Shown: one piece after another, positions 8,468 through 17,909 of the stretch
Layout of the letters: each line of letters opens with the position of its first letter
Position numbering within the stretch: the stretch's first letter is position 1
Assembly: GCA_964465945.1 (NCBI GenBank)
Contig: CAYXMM010000003.1
Coordinates: 186,001-250,000, forward strand
From: JAJRPT01 sp964465945
GTDB lineage: Bacteria; Bacteroidota; Ignavibacteria; Kapaibacteriales; UBA2268
DNA: 64,000 bases
Reading direction: 5' to 3'
The notes under the pieces: generated by a model
Seen by the model: only the letters and a program-made list of their open reading frames with translations
What the model was told of the DNA's origin: nothing
Database searches by the model: none
Program-made: the position numbers and the translations under genes

Positions 8468-9223
8468 TTATTCATATCTTTCGAGTTTGAAGGTTTCGCC
8501 TAAATAGCGTTTTCGGACTTCTGGGTTGTCGGCAATTTCTTGGGCTGTACCTGAGATAAACATAGTTCCATCAATTAGAATATTTGCTTTATCAGTGATT
8601 GAAAGCGTTTCATGAACGTTATGGTCGGTGATTAACACGCCGATATTCATTTTTTTTAGGTCTTGAATTATCCTCATAATATCTTCAACGGCGATGGGGT
8701 CAATACCTGCAAATGGTTCGTCGAGCAGAATGAATTTCGGACTTGATGCGATTGTTCTTGCAATTTCGCAACGCCGCCTCTCGCCACCTGAGAGCATATA
8801 ACCCTTCGATTTGCGAATATGCGTAATTCGAAAAATTTCAAGAAGTTCTTCGAGTTTTTCTTTTCTTTGACTCGATTTAAGTTTCTGCAATTGAAGTATT
8901 GCCATTATATTTTTTTCGACAGATAATTTTCGGAAAACGGAAGGTTCTTGCGGTAGATAAGAGATACCCATTCGAGACCTTTGGTACATCGCTTTGTTTG
9001 TAATCTTTTTATTATCGAGAGTTACTTCTCCATCGTTGGGTCGCACCATTCCTACAATCATATAAAAAGAAGTAGTCTTCCCAGCCCCATTTGGACCGAG
9101 AAGACCAACAACTTCACCTTGCTTTACTTCAAGGGAAACACCTTTTACAACAGTTCGCTGACCATATTTCTTAATTAAATTTCGAGCGGATAAAACGCTA
9201 TGTTTTATTTCATTTTCATTCAT
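8468..9223 (-). CDS. lptB: LPS export ABC transporter ATP-binding protein LptB
   Basis: A 251-residue ABC ATPase of the LptB type: Walker A GPNGAGKTT (43-51), Q-loop in YLPQEPSVF, signature LSGGERRRCEIAR, Walker B FILLDEPFAGIDP, and the LptB-typical start RNLIKKYGQRTVVKGVS. It powers LptFGC extraction of lipopolysaccharide from the inner membrane. The htrA-like gene lies immediately upstream (15 bp gap, same strand), so the two envelope genes are probably cotranscribed. No lptA/lptC/lptFG is seen in the window. Confidence 0.95.
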   Translation of the reverse strand: MNENEIKHSVLSARNLIKKYGQRTVVKGVSLEVKQGEVVGLLGPNGAGKTTSFYMIVGMVRPNDGEVTLDNKKITNKAMYQRSRMGISYLPQEPSVFRKLSVEKNIMAILQLQKLKSSQRKEKLEELLEIFRITHIRKSKGYMLSGGERRRCEIARTIASSPKFILLDEPFAGIDPIAVEDIMRIIQDLKKMNIGVLITDHNVHETLSITDKANILIDGTMFISGTAQEIADNPEVRKRYLGETFKLERYE

Positions 9224-9238
9224 AAATATTTCATTCTA

Positions 9239-10456
9239 TTATTCACCAGGTCTTGGCACTAAAATTAAAGTTTTAATTTGTTCTTTTCCATTTCGCAAAA
9301 TACGAAATTCAAGTTTATCACTTACAAAATTATCATAAGTTGCGATAATAAAATCCTCTTGATTCATAATTTTATTATCATTGATGGATAAAATTAAATC
9401 ACCTGGCTCTAAACCAGCCAAATGTGCTGGAGAATTTTTAAGAATACTATAAATAATAAGCCCTCTATCTTGTTTAATATCAAGGTAGTTTGAGAGTTTG
9501 CTGTCTAATTGTTTAACATCAATTCCAGTGTAAAAATTTCTTTTCAAAGTTCGATGTGAAATTAACTTATCAACAATTTTAGCAACTCGATTAATCGGAA
9601 TCGAAAAACCAATTCCAATCGAGCCAGCACCTTTGCCGTCAGTTGCAGTAGAGAATATAATTGTATTCATTCCAATAACTTCACCTGCTGCATTTATTAA
9701 TGGACCGCCTGAATTACCTGAGCTAATTGCCGCATCTGTCTGAATCATACCCTTATACACTCTGTAATCGCCATTATCCTCTTGAGCGAAATCGACTCCC
9801 ATATTTGAAACAACCCCAACAGTAACCGTTGGCTTAGCATTCTTGTCAAATAACCCAAAAGGATTACCCATCGCTATAACCCATTCTCCAATAATTAAGT
9901 CATCAGAATTAGCCATTTTAATAAATGGAAAATCATTTTTGCCTGAAATTTTCAACAATGAAACATCAGTAGTAAAGTCAGTACCGATAATTTCGGCTTC
10001 ATATTCTTTTCCGTCAGTAGTAGTGATAACGATTTTACTTGCGTTTCCTGCTACGTGATTGTTTGTTAAAATATATCCATCAGGCGAAATAATGAAGCCA
10101 GTTCCAAGTCCTTTTACTTCGTATTCTCTAACACGTGGAGTTGAACGGAAGCGTCGGAAAAATCTTCCAAAAAATTCATCATTAGCAAAGGGACTAAGCT
10201 GATCGCGATAAACGACACGTTTTGTTTCAGTTACATTAATTCCAACAACAGCATCAGAAGCAATTCTGACAGCATTAGTGATTGAATTATTCCGTGAATT
10301 ATAAATCTCATCATTTTTCTTAGCAATTTCTTCTATTTTGCTTAATTTTGCAATATCCTTAAATGATTGAGATTGAATTTCAACTTTTGGACTTGATTCT
10401 TCTGAAGAGCAAGAATTAAACAAAAATAAATTAATAATAAATAATATTATCAACAT
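9239..10456 (-). CDS. HtrA/DegP-family serine protease, predicted lipoprotein
   Basis: A trypsin-like protease plus one PDZ domain, 405 residues from the ATG at 10456. That start is chosen because AAAGGA lies just upstream; a longer frame reaches 10498 but would overlap priA. The first 16 residues form a short hydrophobic signal ending in the lipobox FNSC, so the protein is probably lipid-anchored. The catalytic triad is visible: His in LTNNHVAG (~134), Asp in TDVSLLKI (~164), Ser in SSGNSGGPL (~249). The single PDZ (~310-400) carries a GLEPGDLILSIN loop. The family degrades or refolds damaged envelope proteins. The gene is divergent from priA with only 17 bp between start codons, and probably operonic with lptB. 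Confidence 0.92.
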   Translation of the reverse strand: MLIILFIINLFLFNSCSSEESSPKVEIQSQSFKDIAKLSKIEEIAKKNDEIYNSRNNSITNAVRIASDAVVGINVTETKRVVYRDQLSPFANDEFFGRFFRRFRSTPRVREYEVKGLGTGFIISPDGYILTNNHVAGNASKIVITTTDGKEYEAEIIGTDFTTDVSLLKISGKNDFPFIKMANSDDLIIGEWVIAMGNPFGLFDKNAKPTVTVGVVSNMGVDFAQEDNGDYRVYKGMIQTDAAISSGNSGGPLINAAGEVIGMNTIIFSTATDGKGAGSIGIGFSIPINRVAKIVDKLISHRTLKRNFYTGIDVKQLDSKLSNYLDIKQDRGLIIYSILKNSPAHLAGLEPGDLILSINDNKIMNQEDFIIATYDNFVSDKLEFRILRNGKEQIKTLILVPRPGE

Positions 10457-10473
10457 AATAAGTCCTTTTAATA

Positions 10474-12969
10474 TTGATTCATAATTTAAAAATAGCATTG
10501 CCTGTAAAAATCAACCAAGAATTCACATATTCCATTTCATATAATGGCAATGTAAATGAATTAATAGGTTGTAGGGTACTTGTTAAATTTAGTGAAAAAA
10601 CTTATACCGGTATAATTACTAATACGGATTTGGAAACCCATAGTTTCGAGATTAAATCAATAACCAAAGTATTAGATACTCGCCCTATAATGAATTTGAA
10701 ACAAATAGAATTGGCAAGGTGGATAGCTCAATATTATGTTTCAGAAATTGGAATTATTTTATTTTCGATGTTGCCGAGTTCTTTTAATAATTCTTCAAAT
10801 TTAATTATTAAAAAACTTGATTTAATTAATGATGATAAAGAAAATAAATTAACTAAAAATAATAAATTAATTATTGAGTTTTTAAATAAACATAAAAATA
10901 ATATTTCATATAATTATTTAAAAAATAATTTAAAATTAAGTAATTTAAAAAAAAGTTTGGAACAACTTGAAAATATTGGTATAGTTAAATTAGAAGATAA
11001 ATTCTCTAATAATATATTTGTATATGAAGATTATATAAAATTTAATTATAATTTATTTAATTCAGATATTGAAGATGATTTTTATTATAAAGAATATAAA
11101 ATAAAATCAAAAATTGATAAAGAAATAATTGAGTATTTTAGAAATAATAATTTATTATTTGATGTTCCTAAATCAGTTAACCAATTAAAAGAAATAATTA
11201 ATATTAATTCTGTTGCTATTAAACGATTAAAAGACAAAGGAATATTAGAAGTAATAAAGGTCAAGCGTGATAGGTCGTTAAATACATTTAATAGTGATGA
11301 TTTGTTAATCAATGAATTGGAGTTACAACCAAATTTAGAGCAAGAAAACGCGATAAAATATATTTCAAATAGCATTGAAATAGATAAAAAACCAATATTT
11401 TTGAATGCAGTTACTGGCTCAGGCAAAACATTAATATATATGCACTTAATTAAGCAGATATTAGAAAATGGAAAATCATGTTTATTATTAGTTCCAGAAA
11501 TTGCTTTAACAAATAATTTATTTGAAAGGTTTGAAACGGCATTTCCAAATAAGGTTAATATTTACCATAGTAAGATGTCAGCGGGTTCTAAATTAGATTT
11601 ATGGCATAAAATTAAGTCTGAAAAAGCTAATTTTGTTATAGGCACGAGGTCTGCTATATTTTTACCATTTAATGATTTGAAACTATTAATAATCGACGAA
11701 GAACACGACCAATCATACAAGCAATCAGATAAAAATCCACGATACAATGCTCGAGATGTGGCTATTTATAGGTCATTTATAGAGAAATTCAATGTATTGT
11801 TAGCGTCTGCTACTGGTTCTATGGAGACTTATTATAATTCAAAAATAGGGAAGTATAACTATTTTGAAATTAAAAAAAGAGTTGATAATGCAAAGTTGCC
11901 AAGTATCAATATAGTTGATTTTTTAGACGCAAAAATAAAAGCATCAGTTAAAAGCAATTTCACTAAAGTATTATTAGATAAAATGTTAAATAAACTGGCA
12001 ATAGGGGAGCAGGTTATTTTATTTTTAAATCGACGTGGATATTCTGCAATGACTATGTGCCGAGATTGTGGGGATATTAAAAAATGTAAAAATTGCGATG
12101 TTGCACTGACTTATCATCAAACGACAAATTCTTTGCACTGCCATTATTGTGGATATAAAAGAAACGTTGAAAAATCGTGTTATGAATGTCATAGTCATAA
12201 AATATCGTTTATGGGTCTTGGAACGCAAAGAATTGAAGAGGATTTAAGGAATGTTTTCATTGAACTTGGAATTGATTTAGAAATTAGGCGAATAGATACT
12301 GACACAGCAAAAACACAAAAACAAGTAAAAAATATAATTGAAGATTTTCAAAATAATAAGTACCAAGTATTAATCGGGACGCAAATAATATCAAAAGGGT
12401 TTAATTTTAAGAATTTAACTTTGGTTGGCGTAATAAATGCAGATTTAGAATTGTATAGGGCTGATTTCAGAGCAAATGAACGAACTTTTCAGTTATTAGA
12501 ACAAGTTGCAGGTAGGACAGGACGAATTAAAGAAAAACCAGGTGAGGTTGTGATACAAACATATCATCCTGATAATTATGCAATTAACTATGTAAAACAA
12601 CATAATTATAATGGATTTGTAGAAGAAGAGTTGATATACAGGGAAGATTCAGAATACCCACCATTTTGGAGAATGAATAAAATAATTATTTCATCAAAGA
12701 ATGAAAGTGATGTATATAGGTTTTCTAAACAAATTTATAATATTATTTATTTTAATTCCGATAATATTCGTATTTACGAGCCTGTATCACCAAATATATC
12801 AATGATTAATAAAGTATTTAAACAATATATTTATGTGAAAATAAAAAAAGACGTTGACAAAAGTGGAAGCATTATGAATAAATTATTTAATAAAATAAAT
12901 TCTAATATTAATAATCTTCCTAAAAGTATTAAAATTGATTACGATATAGACACATATAGTGAAAATTAG
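10474..12969 (+). CDS. priA: Primosomal helicase PriA (replication restart)
   Basis: An 831-residue PriA. The N-terminus matches the 3'-DNA-binding domain opening (KIALPVKINQEFTYSI), supporting the TTG start at 10474. The helicase core has Walker A TGSGKT (~313-318) and a DEEH box (~408-411). The zinc-binding insert has paired Cys motifs CRDCGDIKKCKNC and CHYCGYKRNVEKSCYEC (~529-575), and the late helicase motif QVAGRTGR is present. PriA reloads the replicative helicase at stalled forks. The coding sequence is unusually rich in Asn/Lys/Ile codons between ~110 and 270, a low-complexity stretch typical of this AT-rich genome. Confidence 0.95.
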   Translation: MIHNLKIALPVKINQEFTYSISYNGNVNELIGCRVLVKFSEKTYTGIITNTDLETHSFEIKSITKVLDTRPIMNLKQIELARWIAQYYVSEIGIILFSMLPSSFNNSSNLIIKKLDLINDDKENKLTKNNKLIIEFLNKHKNNISYNYLKNNLKLSNLKKSLEQLENIGIVKLEDKFSNNIFVYEDYIKFNYNLFNSDIEDDFYYKEYKIKSKIDKEIIEYFRNNNLLFDVPKSVNQLKEIININSVAIKRLKDKGILEVIKVKRDRSLNTFNSDDLLINELELQPNLEQENAIKYISNSIEIDKKPIFLNAVTGSGKTLIYMHLIKQILENGKSCLLLVPEIALTNNLFERFETAFPNKVNIYHSKMSAGSKLDLWHKIKSEKANFVIGTRSAIFLPFNDLKLLIIDEEHDQSYKQSDKNPRYNARDVAIYRSFIEKFNVLLASATGSMETYYNSKIGKYNYFEIKKRVDNAKLPSINIVDFLDAKIKASVKSNFTKVLLDKMLNKLAIGEQVILFLNRRGYSAMTMCRDCGDIKKCKNCDVALTYHQTTNSLHCHYCGYKRNVEKSCYECHSHKISFMGLGTQRIEEDLRNVFIELGIDLEIRRIDTDTAKTQKQVKNIIEDFQNNKYQVLIGTQIISKGFNFKNLTLVGVINADLELYRADFRANERTFQLLEQVAGRTGRIKEKPGEVVIQTYHPDNYAINYVKQHNYNGFVEEELIYREDSEYPPFWRMNKIIISSKNESDVYRFSKQIYNIIYFNSDNIRIYEPVSPNISMINKVFKQYIYVKIKKDVDKSGSIMNKLFNKINSNINNLPKSIKIDYDIDTYSEN

Positions 12970-13008
12970 CTAGAATAAATCAATCTTTTTAAATTGGAAA
13001 ATAAATCA

Positions 13009-13016
13009 TAGTTTTG
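13009..13016 (+). promoter_or_regulatory. Putative -7 element (TAGTTTTG) for polyprenyl synthase gene
   Basis: Matches the Bacteroidota TAnnTTTG -7 pattern, 30 bp before the ATG at 13047. No convincing TTG-type -33 element is found at the right distance, so support is partial. Confidence 0.35.
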
Positions 13017-13046
13017 TATTATAAAATTAAAGAAAGTAAAGTATTA

Positions 13047-14027
13047 ATGACCAATTTTAACACCATATTCAACCAATATCAAAAGTTAATTAACGATAAA
13101 TTAATTGAAATAGCTAATTTAAGTTCTCCAAAATCAATGCGGGAGCCGTTTCTTTACTTAATTGAGAATGGTGGGAAGCGATTAAGACCAATATTAACAA
13201 TGCTTTCTTGTGGTGCTGTGGGTGGCAATCCAATTAGCGCTTTAAATTCAGGAGTTAGTTTAGAAATCCTCCATAATTTCACTCTTGTGCATGATGATAT
13301 AATGGATTCAGCTCCACTCAGAAGAGGTAGAGATACAGTTCATATTAAGTGGGATAATTCAACAGCAATCTTAGTTGGCGATTTAATGATTGGTTATGCT
13401 TTAAAATTATTATCAAACGATAATTTATTAGTTAATAAAACAAAAATATTAGAATTATTTGCAGATGCGTTAGTCATCGTTTGTGAGGGGCAAGCTCTTG
13501 ATATGGATTATAATTCAAGCAAAGAAGTGAGTGTTTCCGAATATATAGAAATGATTCAGAAAAAAACTACTAACTTAATTCGTGCTTCAGTATTAATGGG
13601 TGCTCATTGTGGTGATGCAAATAATGAACAGATTGAAATATTAAATGAGTTTGCAATTAATTTAGGTTTAGCATTTCAAATTCAAGATGACTATTTAGAT
13701 TTAACAAGTCAAGTAAGTGGGAAAGTTATAGGGCAGGATTTGATTGAAGGGAAAAAGACTTATATGATTATCCGGGCAAAAGAGATTGCATTTGAGCCAG
13801 AAGACATTGAATTAATTAATTTATTTTATAAGAATAATGGTGTTAAATTAGAGCAAATCCCTGAAATGTTAAATTTGCTTCAAAAATTATCAATATTAGA
13901 TGAAGCAAAAAATCTATTTTATTCGTATTATGAGAATGCTGAAATATCATTAAATAAATTAGAAAAAAATAATTATACTATTTATTTGACTGAAATATTA
14001 AAATTAACTAAAAATAGAAATAATTAA
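13047..14027 (+). CDS. Trans-polyprenyl diphosphate synthase (octaprenyl/heptaprenyl type)
   Basis: A 326-residue all-helical isoprenyl synthase from the ATG at 13047 (the frame is open to a TTG at 13014, but homology begins near NFNTIFNQYQKLI). Both Asp-rich Mg-binding motifs are present: LVHDDIMDSAPLRRG (first DDxxD) and QIQDDYLDL (second), with the GGKRLRP substrate-binding motif near residue 45. It condenses isopentenyl diphosphate onto an allylic primer to make the side chain of menaquinone. dxs, the first enzyme of the MEP isoprenoid pathway, is 9 kb away in the same window. Chain length cannot be set from sequence alone. Confidence 0.93.
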   Translation: MTNFNTIFNQYQKLINDKLIEIANLSSPKSMREPFLYLIENGGKRLRPILTMLSCGAVGGNPISALNSGVSLEILHNFTLVHDDIMDSAPLRRGRDTVHIKWDNSTAILVGDLMIGYALKLLSNDNLLVNKTKILELFADALVIVCEGQALDMDYNSSKEVSVSEYIEMIQKKTTNLIRASVLMGAHCGDANNEQIEILNEFAINLGLAFQIQDDYLDLTSQVSGKVIGQDLIEGKKTYMIIRAKEIAFEPEDIELINLFYKNNGVKLEQIPEMLNLLQKLSILDEAKNLFYSYYENAEISLNKLEKNNYTIYLTEILKLTKNRNN

Positions 14028-14066
14028 ATATACAATATTAACACTATCAACAAAATAGAAAATACC

Positions 14067-14840
14067 TTGCTTGTGCCTCTATGGGTTAGATATACAGACG
14101 CTATTAGCAAAAAACCATTATTTAATGATAAAGCATCAATAAATATTGTTAAATATTATGAAAATAATTTTAATTTAATTAATGAATCCTCAAAAATAGT
14201 TAAAGAAATTACTTTTAAATCAATCATATCAAGAGAAATAATTATTAATAATTATTTGAATAATATTTTAATTAATAGTAAAAATTATACAATTATAAAT
14301 TTAGCGGCTGGTCTAGATTGTCGTTATTTAATGTTTGAAGGTAGATTTAAAAAATGGTATGATGTTGACTATGAAGGTACAATAAATATGAAGAAAGATA
14401 TTTGCCTCAAAATTGATAATTATGAATTAATTTCTGCGAATATGTTTAACTTAGATTGGGCAAAAAATATAGAAAAAGAAAATATTATAGTTATTTGTGA
14501 AGGTGCTTTGATGTATTATAAAAAAGAGAAAGTAATTGAATATTTGAATAAACTATTTTCATTATTTTCAAACTCACATTTTATTTTAGAATTTATTGGT
14601 AAGTATGGCGTCAATTATTTGCATCCTATGTTTAAGAAAATGAATATTAATTTGCCGTATCAATCGTCATTAACAAAAGGAGACGGAATTGAGCTTTTGA
14701 ATGCAAAATTAGTAAAAGTTGAATGTGTTTTAGAAAATAATTTGGTAAATTGGTTTTATCTTAATAAATTAGTATCATTATTTGGTTTAAAGAAAGAAAA
14801 CATTCTTTCATCAATTTATCTATTTGAAAATGAAAATTAG
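14067..14840 (+). CDS. Leucine carboxyl methyltransferase (LCM)-family SAM methyltransferase
   Basis: A ~257-residue class I methyltransferase of the LCM/PPM group: N-terminal WVRYTDAISKKPLFND, SAM-binding motif IINLAAGLDCRY (GAGLDTR in the family), a WYDVDYEG motif and ICEGALMYY. Bacterial members methylate carboxylates or polyketide-like small molecules; the substrate here is unknown. The start is uncertain: TTG at 14067 fits the family N-terminus, with GTG at 14073 an alternative. There is no ATG/GTG/TTG between the preceding stop (14025-14027) and 14067, and the preceding gene is in the same frame. It probably shares a transcript with the polyprenyl synthase and overlaps the next lipoprotein gene. 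Confidence 0.78.
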   Translation: MLVPLWVRYTDAISKKPLFNDKASINIVKYYENNFNLINESSKIVKEITFKSIISREIIINNYLNNILINSKNYTIINLAAGLDCRYLMFEGRFKKWYDVDYEGTINMKKDICLKIDNYELISANMFNLDWAKNIEKENIIVICEGALMYYKKEKVIEYLNKLFSLFSNSHFILEFIGKYGVNYLHPMFKKMNINLPYQSSLTKGDGIELLNAKLVKVECVLENNLVNWFYLNKLVSLFGLKKENILSSIYLFENEN

Positions 14841-15576
14841 CATAGTTTTAATCTTATCAATGTTTTTATTCTCTTGTTCTTATAAGGGCTTCCAGCAAGT
14901 TAATGAAAGCGTTTGTATCCCCGATAATACTAATAGTGTATATCAAAATAATTTATTTCCAATTTCAACTGGATATAAATGGTCATATAAAATGGAATAT
15001 GATAACGATTATTTAATATCATTAAGTGAGAATGAAAAATCAAAACTTGCAAAATCTTATACATTAGAAATCGGAGCTAAAAAGGAAATATATTATAATA
15101 AAAATGGTAATATAACTCCAATTCAAGCATTTACAATGATTCAAGACGGGAAAAAGTCAAGTTACACTTATCTCATACCTTGTGAAAGTGGAACTAACTT
15201 CGTCGAAGTTAATAACCCAGAAGAATTACAAATTGTTGCTAATTTATTTATTTCAAACAAACCAAACTCTGATACAATTTATTGGAGTGGGATAAATAAA
15301 GCAAAATACCAATGGCTCTCAACAACAACATTAGATAACCCGCTTGAAGCAAATGGGGCTTATATTTTACAAGAATATCTATTTAATGAATACATATTAA
15401 ACCCAAATAGTGATAAAATGAAAAGTGAGTTAATTTTTTATAAAACCGGCAAATCTTGGTATAAAACAGGAATAGGTTTAATTAAAAAAGACATTTATAT
15501 TGGAGATAAATTTATTGGTGTTATGAGTTTAGAGGACTACGATTTAGAGAAACTATCTAGTCCAATCGAGCCATAA
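14830..15576 (+). CDS. Predicted lipoprotein, function unknown
   Basis: A 248-residue protein from the ATG at 14830, overlapping the previous gene by 11 bp, which suggests translational coupling. It begins with a lipoprotein signal (ISIVLILSMFLFSC). The body has repeated strand-like segments (FPISTGYKWSYKMEY, KKEIYYNKNG, SYTYLIPCESGTNF, GKSWYKTGIGLIKKDIYIGDKFIG). The GYKWSYK...GIGLIKKDI pattern resembles other secreted Bacteroidota lipoproteins of unknown role. Its last 40 bp overlap the 3' end of folC on the opposite strand. Confidence 0.72.
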   Translation: MKISIVLILSMFLFSCSYKGFQQVNESVCIPDNTNSVYQNNLFPISTGYKWSYKMEYDNDYLISLSENEKSKLAKSYTLEIGAKKEIYYNKNGNITPIQAFTMIQDGKKSSYTYLIPCESGTNFVEVNNPEELQIVANLFISNKPNSDTIYWSGINKAKYQWLSTTTLDNPLEANGAYILQEYLFNEYILNPNSDKMKSELIFYKTGKSWYKTGIGLIKKDIYIGDKFIGVMSLEDYDLEKLSSPIEP

Positions 15577-16832
15577 TGATTATTTTGCATTATCTCTAAA
15601 ACTTCTGAAATTAAAAAGAATGAGCCAATTATAAGACAATTATCTGTCGCATTAATAATATTATTTACCAATAATTCTAAATTTAATTCTTCTTGAAAAT
15701 TATTAATACCTATCTCTTTGCAAAACTCAATTAAATTATCAATTTCTTCATTCCTTGTTTGCTTAGTTTTAGTGAGAATAAAGTTATTTGCAATTTCACT
15801 TAAAATCCGCAAGTTATTTAGATTGTCTTTGTCTTTCATTCCTGTATAAATGATTGTAAATTTATTGTCAGTGTTTTTTGTAATAGTTTTTACATTATGA
15901 GTTATCGCTTCTTCATTGTGTGCTGTGTCAATTATTAAATATGGATTCTTTCTCAATACACTTAATCTTGCGAAATATCCTGTATTCTTTGTTAAATTAT
16001 ATATACTTTTTCGAAAAATATCAAAATTAAAAATATCTAAATATTTCAATGCAGAAATAAAAATAGAAAAATTTAATTTATTTGGCTCACCAATTAAGTT
16101 TGTTTTAAATTCAATCTCATTAAATTTATACTTAGCAGTGAAGTCATTTTCACTTTCACAAATTAAATTATTATATATCACTTCAATAGAAATAATATTA
16201 CTTTCTTGACTAACTACTTTTTCATTAATAACGTTTTGGGCTTGTATTGGTAATTTTCCTAAGACGACTGGAGTTTTATATTTTATAATACCTGCCTTTT
16301 CATAAGCGATACTTTCGATTGTGTTCCCTAAATACTCCTTATGGTCAATAGAAATAGAAGTAATAACACTCAGAATTGGGTTGATTACATTTGTGCAATC
16401 AAGTCGTCCGCCTAACCCAGTTTCAATAATACAAATATCGCAAATATTTTCGGCAAAATAATTAAATGCGATTACAGTTGTTATTTCAAAAAAAGTAGCA
16501 TCAATTTCTTCAACAATATTTTCTATTTTTTTATATATATCAATTATATATGAATCTGGAATTTTCTCACCATTTATTCTAATTCTCTCATTAAATTCCA
16601 AAATATGAGGTGAAGTGTATAGCCCAACTTTTTGTCCTAATTCTTTGTAATATGAAGCTAAAAGAGAGGAACATGTTCCTTTTCCATTCGTTCCAGCAAT
16701 ATGAATACATTTTAGTTTTAAGTGAGGATTGTTCAAACATTCTAATAACTTCAAAGTTCTTTCAAGTCCTGGCTTAATCCCAGATCTTTGTCTTGAAAAT
16801 AAATCTGCAAGTAAATCCTGTATATTTTCCAT
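15537..16832 (-). CDS. folC: Bifunctional folylpolyglutamate/dihydrofolate synthase FolC
   Basis: A 431-residue Mur-ligase-type enzyme. P-loop HIAGTNGKGTCSSLLA near residue 45-60; family motifs LYTSPHI, FEITTVIAFNYFAE, CIIETGLGGRLDCTNVI, SITSISIDHKEYLGNTIESIAYEKAGI and LIIDTAHNEEA. It adds glutamate to dihydropteroate and/or folates, retaining the cofactors in the cell. Transcribed alone: upstream (to the right) lies the lipA terminator, then a TAATTTTG box 38 bp before its ATG. Its 3' end overlaps the convergent lipoprotein gene by 40 bp. Confidence 0.95.
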   Translation of the reverse strand: MENIQDLLADLFSRQRSGIKPGLERTLKLLECLNNPHLKLKCIHIAGTNGKGTCSSLLASYYKELGQKVGLYTSPHILEFNERIRINGEKIPDSYIIDIYKKIENIVEEIDATFFEITTVIAFNYFAENICDICIIETGLGGRLDCTNVINPILSVITSISIDHKEYLGNTIESIAYEKAGIIKYKTPVVLGKLPIQAQNVINEKVVSQESNIISIEVIYNNLICESENDFTAKYKFNEIEFKTNLIGEPNKLNFSIFISALKYLDIFNFDIFRKSIYNLTKNTGYFARLSVLRKNPYLIIDTAHNEEAITHNVKTITKNTDNKFTIIYTGMKDKDNLNNLRILSEIANNFILTKTKQTRNEEIDNLIEFCKEIGINNFQEELNLELLVNNIINATDNCLIIGSFFLISEVLEIMQNNHYGSIGLDSFSKS

Positions 16833-16870
16833 TTTAAAATGTTAAATCAGAATAGTTTATTAAATGATTG

Positions 16871-16878
16871 CAAAATTA
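16871..16878 (-). promoter_or_regulatory. Putative -7 element (TAATTTTG) for folC
   Basis: On the minus strand TAATTTTG lies 38 bp upstream of the folC start and directly after the lipA terminator T-tract. The -7 match is perfect, but no TTTG lies at the usual distance; the T-tract may stand in. Confidence 0.45.
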
Positions 16879-16880
16879 TG

Positions 16881-16915
16881 AAAAAAAAGGATTGCCTCTT
16901 AATGAAACAATCCTT
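16881..16915 (-). terminator. Rho-independent terminator of the lipA transcript
   Basis: On the minus strand an 8-bp stem (AAGGATTG/CAATCCTT, bases 16915-16908 with 16894-16887) with a 13-nt loop is followed by a run of T. It begins about 20 bp after the lipA stop codon. Confidence 0.88.
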
Positions 16916-16935
16916 AATTTTAAAATATAATATAA

Positions 16936-17892
16936 TTAGACATGTCTTTCTGCGTGATATGAAGAGCGGACAAGCGGTCCAGACTCAACATAAGGAATGC
17001 CAAGTTCTAAACCAATTTCTTTAAATCGTTTAAATGTATCTGGATGCACAAACCTATCAACTGGTGCATGTTGAACTGATGGTTGTAGATATTGTCCAAT
17101 AGTGAAAACATCAAGTTTTATAGGAACTAAATCTTTCATTAGTTCTATTACTTCATCATCTGTTTCGCCAATTCCTACCATTATACCAGCTTTAGATTTA
17201 ATTCCTCTTTGTTGAATATATTCTAAAACATCTAATGATCTTTGATATTTTGCTTGAGGTCTAATTCTTTTATAAAGTCGAGGAACTGTTTCTAAATTAT
17301 GACTTATTATTGTTGGTTCCGCATCAATAACTCTATCTAAGCATGTTTTATCACCCTGAAAATCAGGAATTAAAACTTCAATAGTTGTATCAGGATTAAT
17401 TTCTTTGATTTTAATGATAGTTTGAGCCCAGTGGTTTGACCCTTGGTCTTCCAACTCATCTCTATCTACTGAAGTGATAACTGCATGTTTAAGATTCATT
17501 TGCTGGATTGAGCGTGCTACATCTAATGCTTCGTGTGGATTAACTGCTCCAGGTCTTCCTGTTTTAATAGCGCAGAATGAACAAGAACGTGTGCAAGTAT
17601 CTCCAAGTATCATAAATGTCGCTGTTCCAGCACCCCAACATTCTCCAATGTTTGGACATCTTGCTTCTTCACAAACCGTATGAAGAGATTTTGCTCGCAT
17701 CATCTTTTTGATATCAGAATAGCGCTCACCGCCTGGTGCTCTTACTTTTAACCATTCAGGTCTTCTACCGATTGTGGTTGAGTTAGTTGGATTATTCCGA
17801 TTTAAAACTGGAATGTTAACGATTCCGTTGCTATTCTCAATTTGTAGATTATTTTTTTCTTTCTCTTCTTCAGAGATAGTTATATTATTCAT
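16936..17892 (-). CDS. lipA: Lipoyl synthase LipA
   Basis: A 318-residue radical-SAM enzyme that inserts two sulfurs into protein-bound octanoyl groups to form the lipoyl cofactor of 2-oxoacid dehydrogenases. Both iron-sulfur motifs are intact: auxiliary-cluster CX4CX5C (CEEARCPNIGEC) and radical-SAM CX3CX2C (CTRSCSFC). The C-terminal ARG/PLVRSSYHA segment supplies the conserved RSS serine ligand. An extra ~35-residue Asn/Glu-rich N-terminus precedes the conserved core. The gene follows rpoD by 17 bp and is probably cotranscribed with it; the transcript ends at the terminator just downstream. No lipB is seen here. Confidence 0.96.
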   Translation of the reverse strand: MNNITISEEEKEKNNLQIENSNGIVNIPVLNRNNPTNSTTIGRRPEWLKVRAPGGERYSDIKKMMRAKSLHTVCEEARCPNIGECWGAGTATFMILGDTCTRSCSFCAIKTGRPGAVNPHEALDVARSIQQMNLKHAVITSVDRDELEDQGSNHWAQTIIKIKEINPDTTIEVLIPDFQGDKTCLDRVIDAEPTIISHNLETVPRLYKRIRPQAKYQRSLDVLEYIQQRGIKSKAGIMVGIGETDDEVIELMKDLVPIKLDVFTIGQYLQPSVQHAPVDRFVHPDTFKRFKEIGLELGIPYVESGPLVRSSYHAERHV

Positions 17893-17909
17893 AAAAAACT
17901 TTCGTTTAA

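Noticed and set aside
16839..17024. 61-codon plus-strand open frame
   Set aside because: It runs across the lipA terminator and into lipA antisense; no family pattern.
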